A DNA stretch of 7,538 nt from Pseudomonadota bacterium (GCA_023390675.1 JAEWCK010000232.1:1-7538); one strand, 5' to 3'. Shown: positions 1 through 5,372, counted from the stretch's first letter. Made by a program: numbers and translations. Notes: a model not told the origin generated them from the sequence alone.

Positions 1-25
1 GGCGTGGATCGATAGGGCACGATCA

Positions 26-715
26 TCAGGCTGCCTGACGGATATCGTCGGCGTGGTCGGGATAGGGCGCGATGCGCTCGGCATCGACATCGAGCCCGGC
101 CAGTTCGCTCGCAAAGCCGTGGTTGACGTCGCGATGGTGCGCCTCGTCGGCGCGGACCACGAGCACCACGTCGCGCAGCGTCGCATCCTCGGCGAGCTTC
201 CAGTAGTGGCGCGCGATCGCCGGGGCAGGGACGTTGGGGCTGCGGCCCTCGTCGATTTCGGCGAGGTAGTGCGTGTAGCTGATCACCGCCTCCTCCTCGA
301 AATAGCCGACGACGCGGTGCGCGGTCTTTGCGCTGACCAGATAGAGGGCGAAGAAGGCGAGATAGAACACCCACTGCACCGCGAGGATCACGAAGCGTTC
401 GAACAAGGTGGGCTTCGCGATCTGGATGAAGGTCATCAGGTGCATCCGCTCGTTTTCGGCTTCCTCCATCAGCGTGCGGATCCAGCCCTTGTCGTCGCAC
501 ATGCGGCGCAGGCATTTGAGGTGGTTGATCGTCGCGCCGACCATGCCGGGCACCGCCGCCACCGTCTCGAGCACGATCGCGCGATGGCCGTAGCGCTTTG
601 CGAAGAAAGTGTCGGCGCAGAAGCGCAGCATTTTGGTGAAGCCGAAGGCGATGCGATCGGAAAGATCGGCGGGCTTGTGGTGGACGCTAAGGTCGACGAG
701 CGGTGCGTTGGACAT
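26..715 (-). CDS. aox: Alternative oxidase (cyanide- and NO-insensitive quinol oxidase)
   Basis: Di-iron ubiquinol oxidase that passes electrons from quinol to oxygen without pumping protons, bound to the cytoplasmic membrane. The 229-residue protein has every family iron ligand: E50 in the LET motif, E89 and H92 in NERMH, E140 in FEEEA, and E191 and H194 in RADEAHH (matched by eye to the trypanosome enzyme). The hydrophobic stretch at about residues 107-128 fits the monotopic membrane-binding surface. It lacks the N-terminal mitochondrial extension, so the length is normal for a bacterial member. The ATG follows a very strong AAGGAGG with a 6-nt gap. It is second in an operon, 18 bp after the truncated globin gene. 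Known: AOX resists NO and cyanide, and in Vibrio fischeri it is under NsrR control. Inferred: it maintains respiration under NO, matching the NsrR-like regulator next door. Confidence 0.95.
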   Translation of the reverse strand: MSNAPLVDLSVHHKPADLSDRIAFGFTKMLRFCADTFFAKRYGHRAIVLETVAAVPGMVGATINHLKCLRRMCDDKGWIRTLMEEAENERMHLMTFIQIAKPTLFERFVILAVQWVFYLAFFALYLVSAKTAHRVVGYFEEEAVISYTHYLAEIDEGRSPNVPAPAIARHYWKLAEDATLRDVVLVVRADEAHHRDVNHGFASELAGLDVDAERIAPYPDHADDIRQAA

Positions 716-733
716 GACACTCCTCCTTGAAGA

Positions 734-1132
734 TCAGGCGGCCCGGCCGCGCGGGACCGGGGGCAATTCGAAGAACATCGCGAGTTGAAGGCTCTCGGCG
801 ATCCGCGCGGCCTTGGCTTGGAGTGCCGCGGCAGCCTCGGGCTGCATCAGCTCCGAACTCGTCTTAGCCCAGAGCGCAAGCCAGCGATCGAACATCGCCG
901 GGTCGATCCGGCCGATATGCTTGCGGTGTGCGGGGACGGGCTGGCCCTTGTAGCGGCCCGAGGTGAGCATCACCGACGACCAGAAATCGGTGAGCAGCGC
1001 GAGATGATGCGGCCAATCCTCGACTGCGTCCTCGAACACCGGCCCGATCAGCGGATCGGCGCGGACGCGCGCATAGAACAGATCCACAAGCCGTCCGAGG
1101 CTCGCATCGTCGATCGTGGAAAGCTCGGCCAT
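734..1132 (-). CDS. Group III truncated hemoglobin (trHb3)
   Basis: Small cytoplasmic 2-on-2 heme globin of 132 residues. By eye-alignment to Campylobacter Ctb, the key positions are Y20 (B10) in LFYARVRADPLIGPVF, H43 (E7) after the DWP motif, proximal H69 (F8) in GQPVPAH, and W84 (G8) in FDRWLAL. The FWSSVML and GRYKGQP stretches are typical of group III. Known: this group is linked to NO and oxygen chemistry, and Campylobacter Ctb is induced by NO. Inferred: here it binds or converts NO or supplies oxygen to the oxidase encoded directly after it. The ATG has GGAG at an 8-nt gap. It is first in the operon with aox, and the predicted NsrR-like sites lie just upstream. The last residues (PPVPRGRAA) form a short Pro/Arg-rich tail. 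The exact reaction cannot be read from sequence. Confidence 0.94.
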   Translation of the reverse strand: MAELSTIDDASLGRLVDLFYARVRADPLIGPVFEDAVEDWPHHLALLTDFWSSVMLTSGRYKGQPVPAHRKHIGRIDPAMFDRWLALWAKTSSELMQPEAAAALQAKAARIAESLQLAMFFELPPVPRGRAA

Positions 1133-1146
1133 GGCCGCGACTCCAA

Positions 1147-1169
1147 ATCATGCCTTGCAAATGCATCTA
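1147..1169. promoter_or_regulatory. Putative NsrR operator 1
   Basis: The E. coli NsrR consensus is two 11-bp halves, AANATGCATTT and AAATGCATNTT, separated by 1 bp. The right half here, AAATGCATCTA (1159-1169), agrees at 10 of 11 positions. The left half, ATCATGCCTTG (1147-1157), agrees at 8 of 11, and the C for A change is one the E. coli motif also tolerates. The site covers the predicted -10 of the globin-aox promoter, where a repressor would be expected. Matched by eye from a remembered consensus. Confidence 0.6.
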
Positions 1170-1192
1170 TACGAATCTGGAAAAACATGCAA
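1166..1192 (-). promoter_or_regulatory. Putative promoter of the globin-aox operon
   Basis: On the minus strand TTGCAT (1192-1187) and TATAGA (1171-1166) resemble sigma-70 -35 and -10 boxes, but with a short 15-bp spacer. A start about 7 bp downstream would give a leader of roughly 25-30 nt before the globin ATG at 1132. The -10 overlaps putative NsrR operator 1 and the -35 overlaps operator 2. The AT-rich composition of the spacer contrasts sharply with the flanking genes. Confidence 0.45.
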
Positions 1193-1210
1193 GAAGAATA
1201 CATATATAAT
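1182..1210 (+). promoter_or_regulatory. Putative promoter of the nsrR-like gene
   Basis: A perfect TATAAT lies at 1205-1210, unusual in DNA this GC-rich. A weak -35 (AAAACA, 1182-1187) sits 17 bp upstream. Transcription would start near 1217, giving a leader of about 20 nt that carries the ribosome-binding site GGAGAGG (1222-1228). The poor -35 suggests moderate strength. Putative NsrR operator 2 lies between and over the two boxes, consistent with autoregulation. Confidence 0.55.
1184..1206. promoter_or_regulatory. Putative NsrR operator 2
   Basis: The halves AACATGCAAGA (1184-1194) and GAATACATATA (1196-1206) each agree with the E. coli NsrR half-site at 8 of 11 positions, around a 1-bp centre at 1195. 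This centre is 37 bp from that of operator 1. The site overlaps the -10 of the regulator's own promoter and the -35 of the opposite promoter. It is weaker than operator 1 and could be partly due to the AT-rich background. Confidence 0.42.
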
Positions 1211-1236
1211 TCGATGCGACCGGAGAGGCCTTGGCG

Positions 1237-1698
1237 ATGCGCCTGACGCGCTACACCGATTATGCGCTGCGCGTGCTGCTCTATCTGGGCGCGCGCCCCG
1301 AGCGGCTCTGCTCGATCTCCGAGATTTCAAAGGCTTATGGCGTATCGCAGAACCATCTGATGAAGGTGGTCAACGACCTGGCGCGCGCCGGCTATGTCGC
1401 GAGCGCGCGGGGACGATCGGGCGGAATCCGGCTGGGCGCGGCGCCCGATGCGATCGGGATCGGCACGGTGGTGCGGCACACCGAGGACGGCTTCCAGATG
1501 GCGGATTGCGGCAACTGCCTCGTTGCGCCCGCGTGCGGGATGCAGGGCGTGCTCAACGAGGCAACGCGCGCGTTCCTCGGCGTGCTCGATCGCTACACGC
1601 TGGCGGACATGCTCGCCAAGCGCGACGCGATGCGCGCGCTGTTCGGGATCGATGCACTGCTGCCGGCCCCGGTTCAGTCGCCCGCGGGACCCATATAG
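1237..1698 (+). CDS. nsrR: NsrR-like Rrf2-family iron-sulfur transcriptional repressor
   Basis: Cytoplasmic DNA-binding regulator of 153 residues. The N-terminal winged helix (about 1-80) has the NsrR signature: MRLTRYTDYALR, then SISEISKAYGVSQNHLMKVV as the recognition region, then GRSGGIRL for the wing. Cysteines C91, C94 and C100 are the likely cluster ligands. D8 matches the aspartate that acts as fourth ligand in Streptomyces NsrR. Known: NO destroys the [4Fe-4S] cluster and frees the operators. The ATG at 1237 was preferred over an in-frame TTG at 1231 because GGAGAGG gives it an 8-nt gap and family proteins begin MRLT. Odd points: the first two cysteines are only 2 residues apart (4 in E. 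coli), and the C-terminal tail lies in a 25-bp overlap with the convergent hydrolase gene. Another Rrf2 subgroup such as an iron sensor is possible, but the globin/AOX context favours NO sensing. Confidence 0.86.
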   Translation: MRLTRYTDYALRVLLYLGARPERLCSISEISKAYGVSQNHLMKVVNDLARAGYVASARGRSGGIRLGAAPDAIGIGTVVRHTEDGFQMADCGNCLVAPACGMQGVLNEATRAFLGVLDRYTLADMLAKRDAMRALFGIDALLPAPVQSPAGPI

Positions 1699-2939
1699 GT
1701 ATCGCCATAGACGGCGCGACGGAAATCGCGGTGAAGCGCATTCTGGAAGGGCTTGGTCTGGACGAAGAACACGGCGGCCAGATTGTTGGCAGGATCCACC
1801 CAGAACAGCGTGGAAGCCGCGCCGTCCCAGAAGAACTCGCCGACCGCGCCGCGATTCTCCTGATCGTCCTTCGGCTGGCCGATGCGCACCGCGAAATCGA
1901 TCCCGAAGCCGACATTGCCCTTGCTCGGCAGCCAGCTCTTCTCGGTGATCCGCGGGTCGAGCATGTTGGTCGACATCATCCGCACGGTCGAGGGCTTGAG
2001 GATGCGCACCCCGTTGAGGCTGCCTTGCCCCAGCAGCATGCGGGCGAAGCGCATGTAATCGTCGATGCTCGCGACCAGCCCCGCGCCGCCCATCGTCATC
2101 GCCGGACGCGGGAAGTTGCGCTGGCGGGTGACCTTGTCGTCCTCGCGCGTCAGCTTGCCGTCCTGCCCGTAGAGATAAGTGGCTGCGAAGCGCGCGAGGC
2201 GATCGTCGGGCTGGGTCCAGCCGCTGTCCTTCATGCCGAGCGGCACGAGGATATGCTCGCGGACGTAATCCTCGAACTTCTGCCCCGAGAGCTTCTCGAC
2301 GAGCAGGGCCTGGACGTCGACCGCGGCGCTGTAGCTCCAGCGCGCGCCCGGATCGAACATCAGGGGTACGTGCGCGAGGCGGTGGCCGAACTCGGTGAGA
2401 TCGTGGTCGAGCCCGAGCGGATCGGCCTCGGCGAAGGCCTTCTCCGCCGCACTCGGCCCGCCACCATAGGCGAAGCCCGCGGTGTGGCGCAGCACGTCGC
2501 GGATCAGCACGGGGCGCGTGGACGGGCGCCAGCCGCCACTGCCGTCCTCGACCAGCATCGTCGCGAATTCGGGGAGGTAGCGCGACAGCGGATCGTCGAT
2601 CCCGAACTTTCCCTGCTCCCAGAGCTGCATCAGCGCGACGCCGGTGACCGGCTTGGTCATCGAATAGATCTGGACCAGCGTGTCGCGGCGCATCGGCCGG
2701 TTGGCTTCGCGATCGGCGACGCCGTTCTCGCCGTAATACATCTCGCGCCCGTCCTTCCAGATCAGCGCCGAGACGCCCGCGGCATGCCCGCCCGCGACCA
2801 TCTGCGCGAGCGCCTTGTCGAGGCGCGCCTTGTCGATCTTGAAGGTTGCGGTGGCGGCGGGCTTCGACTGGGCGATCGCGGGGAGCGGCGCCCCCATCAG
2901 CAGCGCAGCGGCGGCAAGCGTGGGCAGCAGGTTGGGCAT
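1674..2939 (-). CDS. Exported serine hydrolase, class C beta-lactamase / family VIII esterase type
   Basis: 421-residue serine hydrolase of the beta-lactamase fold. It opens with a signal peptide (MPNLLPTLAAAALLMG, cleavage likely after AIA at residue 23 or just beyond), so it should act in the periplasm or outside. The catalytic SxxK motif is S93-M-T-K96. The tyrosine motif is Y203 in PGARWSYSAAVDV. The third motif is a W-D-G (371-373) in FFWDGAASTLFWVDP rather than KTG, as in family VIII esterases. This makes ester hydrolysis or transesterification more likely than beta-lactam resistance, and the substrate is unknown. The ATG at 2939 was chosen because it begins the signal peptide and follows GGAGGGGAG. 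Extension to 3062 would translate the palindromic repeat. It converges on the nsrR-like gene and overlaps it by 25 bp, with no terminator seen. A LacI-type operator lies 30 bp upstream. Confidence 0.9.
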   Translation of the reverse strand: MPNLLPTLAAAALLMGAPLPAIAQSKPAATATFKIDKARLDKALAQMVAGGHAAGVSALIWKDGREMYYGENGVADREANRPMRRDTLVQIYSMTKPVTGVALMQLWEQGKFGIDDPLSRYLPEFATMLVEDGSGGWRPSTRPVLIRDVLRHTAGFAYGGGPSAAEKAFAEADPLGLDHDLTEFGHRLAHVPLMFDPGARWSYSAAVDVQALLVEKLSGQKFEDYVREHILVPLGMKDSGWTQPDDRLARFAATYLYGQDGKLTREDDKVTRQRNFPRPAMTMGGAGLVASIDDYMRFARMLLGQGSLNGVRILKPSTVRMMSTNMLDPRITEKSWLPSKGNVGFGIDFAVRIGQPKDDQENRGAVGEFFWDGAASTLFWVDPANNLAAVFFVQTKPFQNALHRDFRRAVYGDTYMGPAGD

Positions 2940-2968
2940 CCTCTTCTCTCCCCTCCGATTTCTGGCGA

Positions 2969-2982
2969 TGGTAGCGCTAACC
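2969..2982. promoter_or_regulatory. Putative LacI-family operator
   Basis: TGGTAGCGCTAACC is a near-palindrome around AGCGCT. It differs at one position from the Xanthomonas xyl-box TGGTAGCGCTAACA as I remember it, and resembles LacI-family sites of sugar-utilisation genes in Caulobacter. It lies 30 bp upstream of the hydrolase start and more than 200 bp from chpT, so the hydrolase is the likely target. No LacI-type gene is present in the window. Confidence 0.45.
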
Positions 2983-3002
2983 GGCGCGGGCGCAACGTCC
3001 TT

Positions 3003-3127
3003 ATCCTCCCCCGCCAGGGGGAGGTGTCGCCGATGGCGACGGAGGAGGAGGGGAACCGCCAATCATCGGCGTGCTTCCGCCCCCTCCGTCATGCTCCGCA
3101 TGCCACCTCCCCCTGGCGGGGGAGGAT
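3003..3127. repeat. REPIN-like palindromic repeat pair
   Basis: The 24-bp outer arms 3003-3026 and 3104-3127 are exact reverse complements. Each arm is itself a hairpin of 8 bp (CCTCCCCC with GGGGGAGG) around a 4-nt loop. Inside lie a second inverted pair, GACGGAGG (3038-3045) and CCTCCGTC (3083-3090), and a small hairpin on each side: GTCGCC/GGCGAC at 3026-3040 and CATGC/GCATG at 3090-3102. Two inverted hairpins joined by a short spacer is the layout of a REPIN. Such GC-rich repeats are common between genes in sphingomonads, by memory. It lies between the divergent hydrolase and chpT genes. Confidence 0.85.
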
Positions 3128-3192
3128 TAGTGAGCACGCTTGCAGGTGTCGCCCCGCTGCGGCAAGGAAGCTGCAACTCTGGAGCTTCCATC

Positions 3193-3834
3193 TTGAACAT
3201 CTCGCCGACCGACTTCGCCAGCCTGCTCTGCTCGCGGCTGTGCCACGACCTGTTGAGCCCGGTGGGGGCGCTCAACAACGGGCTCGAACTGCTCGCCGAC
3301 GAGCATGACCCGGAGATGCGCGCGCGCTGCCTCGAGCTCTTGAACGAGAGCGCGCGGGCATCGGCCAACAAGCTCAAATTCTTCCGGCTCGCCTTCGGCG
3401 CGGCGGGCGGCTTCGGCGAAACCGTCGACACGCGCGAGGCGCAGGCCTCGCTCGAAGGGCTGTTCGGCGACAATCACCGCGTGCAGGTCGGCTGGATGGT
3501 CGAGGACCCGGTGCTGCCCAAGCAGGCGATCAAGGTTCTCCTCAATCTCGCGCTGATCGGCGGCGACGCGCTGATCCGCGGCGGGCAGCTCGATATCGGC
3601 GCCGAGATCCATGACGGCCAGATCGAGATCGTCGTCCGCGCCGACGGGCCGCGCATCGTGCTGGATCCCGAGCTGCGCAGCGCGCTGGCGGGCGGCCGCG
3701 ACGACCTGCCGATCACGCCGCGCGCCGCGGCGGCCTATCTGGCGCACGCGCTGGTGACGCAGGGCGGCGGCGTGCTCCAGGTGAGCCCGCCGGACGCCGA
3801 CGTGCTGCTGTTCGGGGCGAGCTTCCGGGTCTGA
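3193..3834 (+). CDS. chpT: ChpT-type histidine phosphotransferase
   Basis: 213-residue cytoplasmic phosphotransferase. Known in Caulobacter: ChpT passes phosphate from the CckA receiver domain to CtrA and CpdR. The N-terminal helical domain carries FASLLCSRLCHDLLSPVGALNNGLELL, with H18 in the HDLLSP box as the phosphorylated residue. The second half (about 75-213) matches the degenerate ATPase-like domain of the family and shows no kinase G-boxes, fitting a protein that relays but does not make phosphate. Start: TTG at 3193 with GGAG at an 8-nt gap. An in-frame GTG at 3130, 3 bp past the repeat, is the alternative and would add 21 residues with no family likeness. It is the sole gene of its direction here. 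Its promoter must lie in or beyond the repeat and was not identified. It converges on rtcB across a shared terminator. Confidence 0.87.
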   Translation: MNISPTDFASLLCSRLCHDLLSPVGALNNGLELLADEHDPEMRARCLELLNESARASANKLKFFRLAFGAAGGFGETVDTREAQASLEGLFGDNHRVQVGWMVEDPVLPKQAIKVLLNLALIGGDALIRGGQLDIGAEIHDGQIEIVVRADGPRIVLDPELRSALAGGRDDLPITPRAAAAYLAHALVTQGGGVLQVSPPDADVLLFGASFRV

Positions 3835-3844
3835 GCGACGGGAA

Positions 3845-3871
3845 GGAGCGGCAGCGCATGGCTGCCGCTCC
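3845..3871. terminator. Stem-loop terminator shared by chpT and rtcB
   Basis: GGAGCGGCAGC (3845-3855) and its exact reverse complement (3861-3871) form an 11-bp stem with a 5-nt loop. It starts 10 bp after the chpT stop and 3 bp beyond the rtcB stop. Neither strand has a real T-run (only short TTC stretches follow), so it may be a weak bidirectional intrinsic terminator or an mRNA 3'-end stabiliser. Confidence 0.65.
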
Positions 3872-3874
3872 CCT

Positions 3875-5098
3875 TCACCCCTTCACATTGACGATCTGCC
3901 GCAGGCGGTGGCGGATCGCCACGAGGTCCTGCTGCGCGTTCATCACGGCGCCGATGTCCTTGTAGGCGGCGGGGCTCTCGTCCAGCACGCCTTCGTCGAC
4001 CCGCGCCTCGATGCCCTGCATCGCCGCAGCATGCTGCTCGAGCGTTATCCGCCGCTTGGCCTCGCCGCGCGACATCACCCGGCCCGCGCCGTGCGAGCAG
4101 GAGCAGAAGCTCTGCTCGTTGCCCAGCCCCTCGACGATGAAGCTGCCGGTTCCCATCGATCCCGGGATGATCCCGAGCTCGCCCGCCCGCGCGCTGACTG
4201 CCCCCTTGCGGGTGAGCCACACCTGCTCGCCGAAATGCTGCTCCCGGGTCGCATAATTGTGGTGGCAGTTGATTGCGCGCTTGTCGGTCCGGAACGCCGG
4301 CAGATGCTTGCGCAGCGCCTCGAGGACGCGGCCCATCATCAGCTCGCGGTTCGCCATCGCATAGTCCTGCGCGAAGTGCATCGCCTCGATATAATCGTCG
4401 AAGAGCTGCGAGCCTTCGCTCAGGAACGCGAGGTCCTTGTCGGCCAGGTGGAAGTCGAGCTTCTCCTTCGCGATCGCCTCCTTCGCGGCGTCGATGAAAT
4501 AGGTCCCGATCCGGTTGCCCGTCCCGCGCGAGCCCGAGTGGAGCATCATCCACACGCGGTCCTCCTCGTCGAGGCAGACCTCGATGAAGTGGTTGCCCCC
4601 GCCCATCGAGCCCAGCTGGTTGCCGGTGCTGCCATCGAGCTTCGGATGCTTGGCGAGGATCGCCCGCCAGCGCGTCTCGAACTTGTCGTTCCACACGCGC
4701 GCAATGGCGTTCGGCGTGTCGCGCCATCCCCCCTTCAGGAAATTGCTTCCCTGCGTGCTCTCGAAGCCCTTCGGCACCGTCCGCTCGATCTCGGCGCGGA
4801 TGCTCCCGAGATTGTCGGGCAGGTCGCTCGCGGTGAGCGAGGTGCGTACCGCCATCATCCCGCAGCCGATATCGACGCCCACCGCGGCCGGCACGATCGC
4901 CGCCCGGGTGGCGATCACCGAACCGACGGTCGCGCCCTTGCCCCAATGCACGTCGGGCATGCCGGCGACGTGACCGAACACGAAGGGCAGGCTGGCGACG
5001 TTGCGGAGCTGCTGCATCGCACCGGCCTCGAAAGGGCCGGCGCTGTCCCACAGCTTGAGGGGCGCTCCCTGGGTCTGGTGGATGCTGAACTGGTCCAT
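3875..5098 (-). CDS. rtcB: RtcB RNA ligase (3'-phosphate/5'-hydroxyl)
   Basis: GTP- and Mn-dependent ligase that joins RNA 3'-phosphate or 2',3'-cyclic phosphate ends to 5'-OH ends, healing RNAs cut by ribonucleases. The 407-residue length is almost that of E. coli RtcB (408). Metal and nucleotide motifs are complete: VGVDIGCGM with D76 and C79, GGGNHF with H170, LHSGSRGTG with H187, CHHN with H280, and the guanylylated H336 in SHGAGR. The ATG at 5098 follows GGGAG with a 7-nt gap. The open frame runs on to 5374 but that part has no family likeness. No rtcA, archease or sigma-54 activator rtcR is in the window, and no sigma-54 promoter was seen upstream, unlike E. coli. Control may be through the structured leader that pairs the ribosome-binding site. 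It is convergent with chpT and divergent from cheA. Confidence 0.97.
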   Translation of the reverse strand: MDQFSIHQTQGAPLKLWDSAGPFEAGAMQQLRNVASLPFVFGHVAGMPDVHWGKGATVGSVIATRAAIVPAAVGVDIGCGMMAVRTSLTASDLPDNLGSIRAEIERTVPKGFESTQGSNFLKGGWRDTPNAIARVWNDKFETRWRAILAKHPKLDGSTGNQLGSMGGGNHFIEVCLDEEDRVWMMLHSGSRGTGNRIGTYFIDAAKEAIAKEKLDFHLADKDLAFLSEGSQLFDDYIEAMHFAQDYAMANRELMMGRVLEALRKHLPAFRTDKRAINCHHNYATREQHFGEQVWLTRKGAVSARAGELGIIPGSMGTGSFIVEGLGNEQSFCSCSHGAGRVMSRGEAKRRITLEQHAAAMQGIEARVDEGVLDESPAAYKDIGAVMNAQQDLVAIRHRLRQIVNVKG

Positions 5099-5103
5099 GA
5101 CTT

Positions 5104-5211
5104 CACTCCCTTGCAGATCGCTGCGAATTTTCGGGAGTGCCCGCGGCTCGATTCCGCGGCTGGCTTGCGCCCGGCCCAAGCTGCACCCCGAACGGGTGCA
5201 GCACCCGTTCG
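5104..5211 (-). promoter_or_regulatory. Structured 5' leader of rtcB, candidate cis-regulatory RNA
   Basis: Read along the minus strand, nearly every base of this stretch can join a helix. A: CGAACGGGTGC (5211-5201) with its exact complement (5199-5189). B: CTGCACCC (5201-5194) with GGGTGCAG (5188-5181), loop GTTCG. A and B share bases and exclude one another. C: GCTTG (5181-5177) with CAAGC (5167-5163). D: CCGCGG (5159-5154) with CCGCGG (5146-5141), loop AATCGAG. E: CACTCCC (5139-5133) with GGGAGTG (5110-5104), with an inner GCAG/CTGC stem. Helix E contains the rtcB ribosome-binding site GGGAG and ends 5 nt before the ATG. This suggests translational control. No known family was recognised, and no transcription start was located. 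Confidence 0.55.
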
Positions 5212-5313
5212 TCACCCGCGAAGGGCGACCGTACCGTTTTCCGGGCAGAGGCTGAGGCGTTGCATAGCGGGCGGGCCTGTACCCCGATTCGGGAGCGAAG
5301 GGAAGGGCGCGCA

Positions 5314-5330
5314 CTAACGCGGCTTTAACC
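5314..5330 (+). promoter_or_regulatory. Putative CtrA box upstream of cheA
   Basis: CTAA at 5314-5317, then exactly 7 bp, then TTAACC at 5325-5330. The CtrA consensus is TTAA-N7-TTAAC, so there is one mismatch and correct spacing. It lies 42 bp before the cheA ATG, within reach of that promoter, and could also influence rtcB. Known: CtrA controls chemotaxis and flagellar genes in many alphaproteobacteria. The motif is short and chance is possible, though AT-rich words are rare in this DNA. Confidence 0.4.
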
Positions 5331-5348
5331 AACCCGGGCGCAGAACCG

Positions 5349-5364
5349 GGTGGCAATTGCCACC
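5349..5364. repeat. Perfect 16-bp palindrome before the cheA start
   Basis: GGTGGCAATTGCCACC is a perfect dyad with no central gap, ending 8 bp before the cheA ATG at 5373. An RNA hairpin would lose the central bases as loop, so a dimeric DNA-binding protein site, or a fold near the weak ribosome-binding site GGGG (5365-5368), are both possible. I do not recognise the binding protein. Confidence 0.5.
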
Positions 5365-5372
5365 GGGGCCTC

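Noticed and set aside
53..730. Plus-strand frame opposite aox
   Set aside because: Antisense shadow. The minus strand encodes a complete alternative oxidase with all iron ligands.
1674..2939. True AmpC-type beta-lactamase resistance gene
   Set aside because: The SxxK and tyrosine motifs are shared with esterases, but the KTG motif is replaced by W-D-G in an esterase-like context. Resistance should not be claimed.
2940..3062. N-terminal extension of the serine hydrolase
   Set aside because: It would translate the repeat arm and place Arg-rich sequence before an obvious signal peptide. The ATG at 2939 has a good ribosome-binding site.
1116..3308. 730-codon open frame on the plus strand
   Set aside because: It crosses the divergent promoter region, the regulator gene out of frame, the hydrolase on the other strand and the repeat. 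No family likeness.
5133..5167. tRNA or tRNA-like gene upstream of rtcB
   Set aside because: The plus strand has a T-arm-like hairpin (loop CTCGATT), but no matching acceptor strand, anticodon arm or CCA end could be found on either strand.
3908..5317. 469-codon plus-strand frame opposite rtcB
   Set aside because: Antisense shadow of a full-length RtcB. No recognisable motifs.
5099..5372. Sigma-54 promoter for rtcB as in E. coli
   Set aside because: No TGGCAC-N5-TTGC-type pair was found on the minus strand, and no rtcR gene is in the window.
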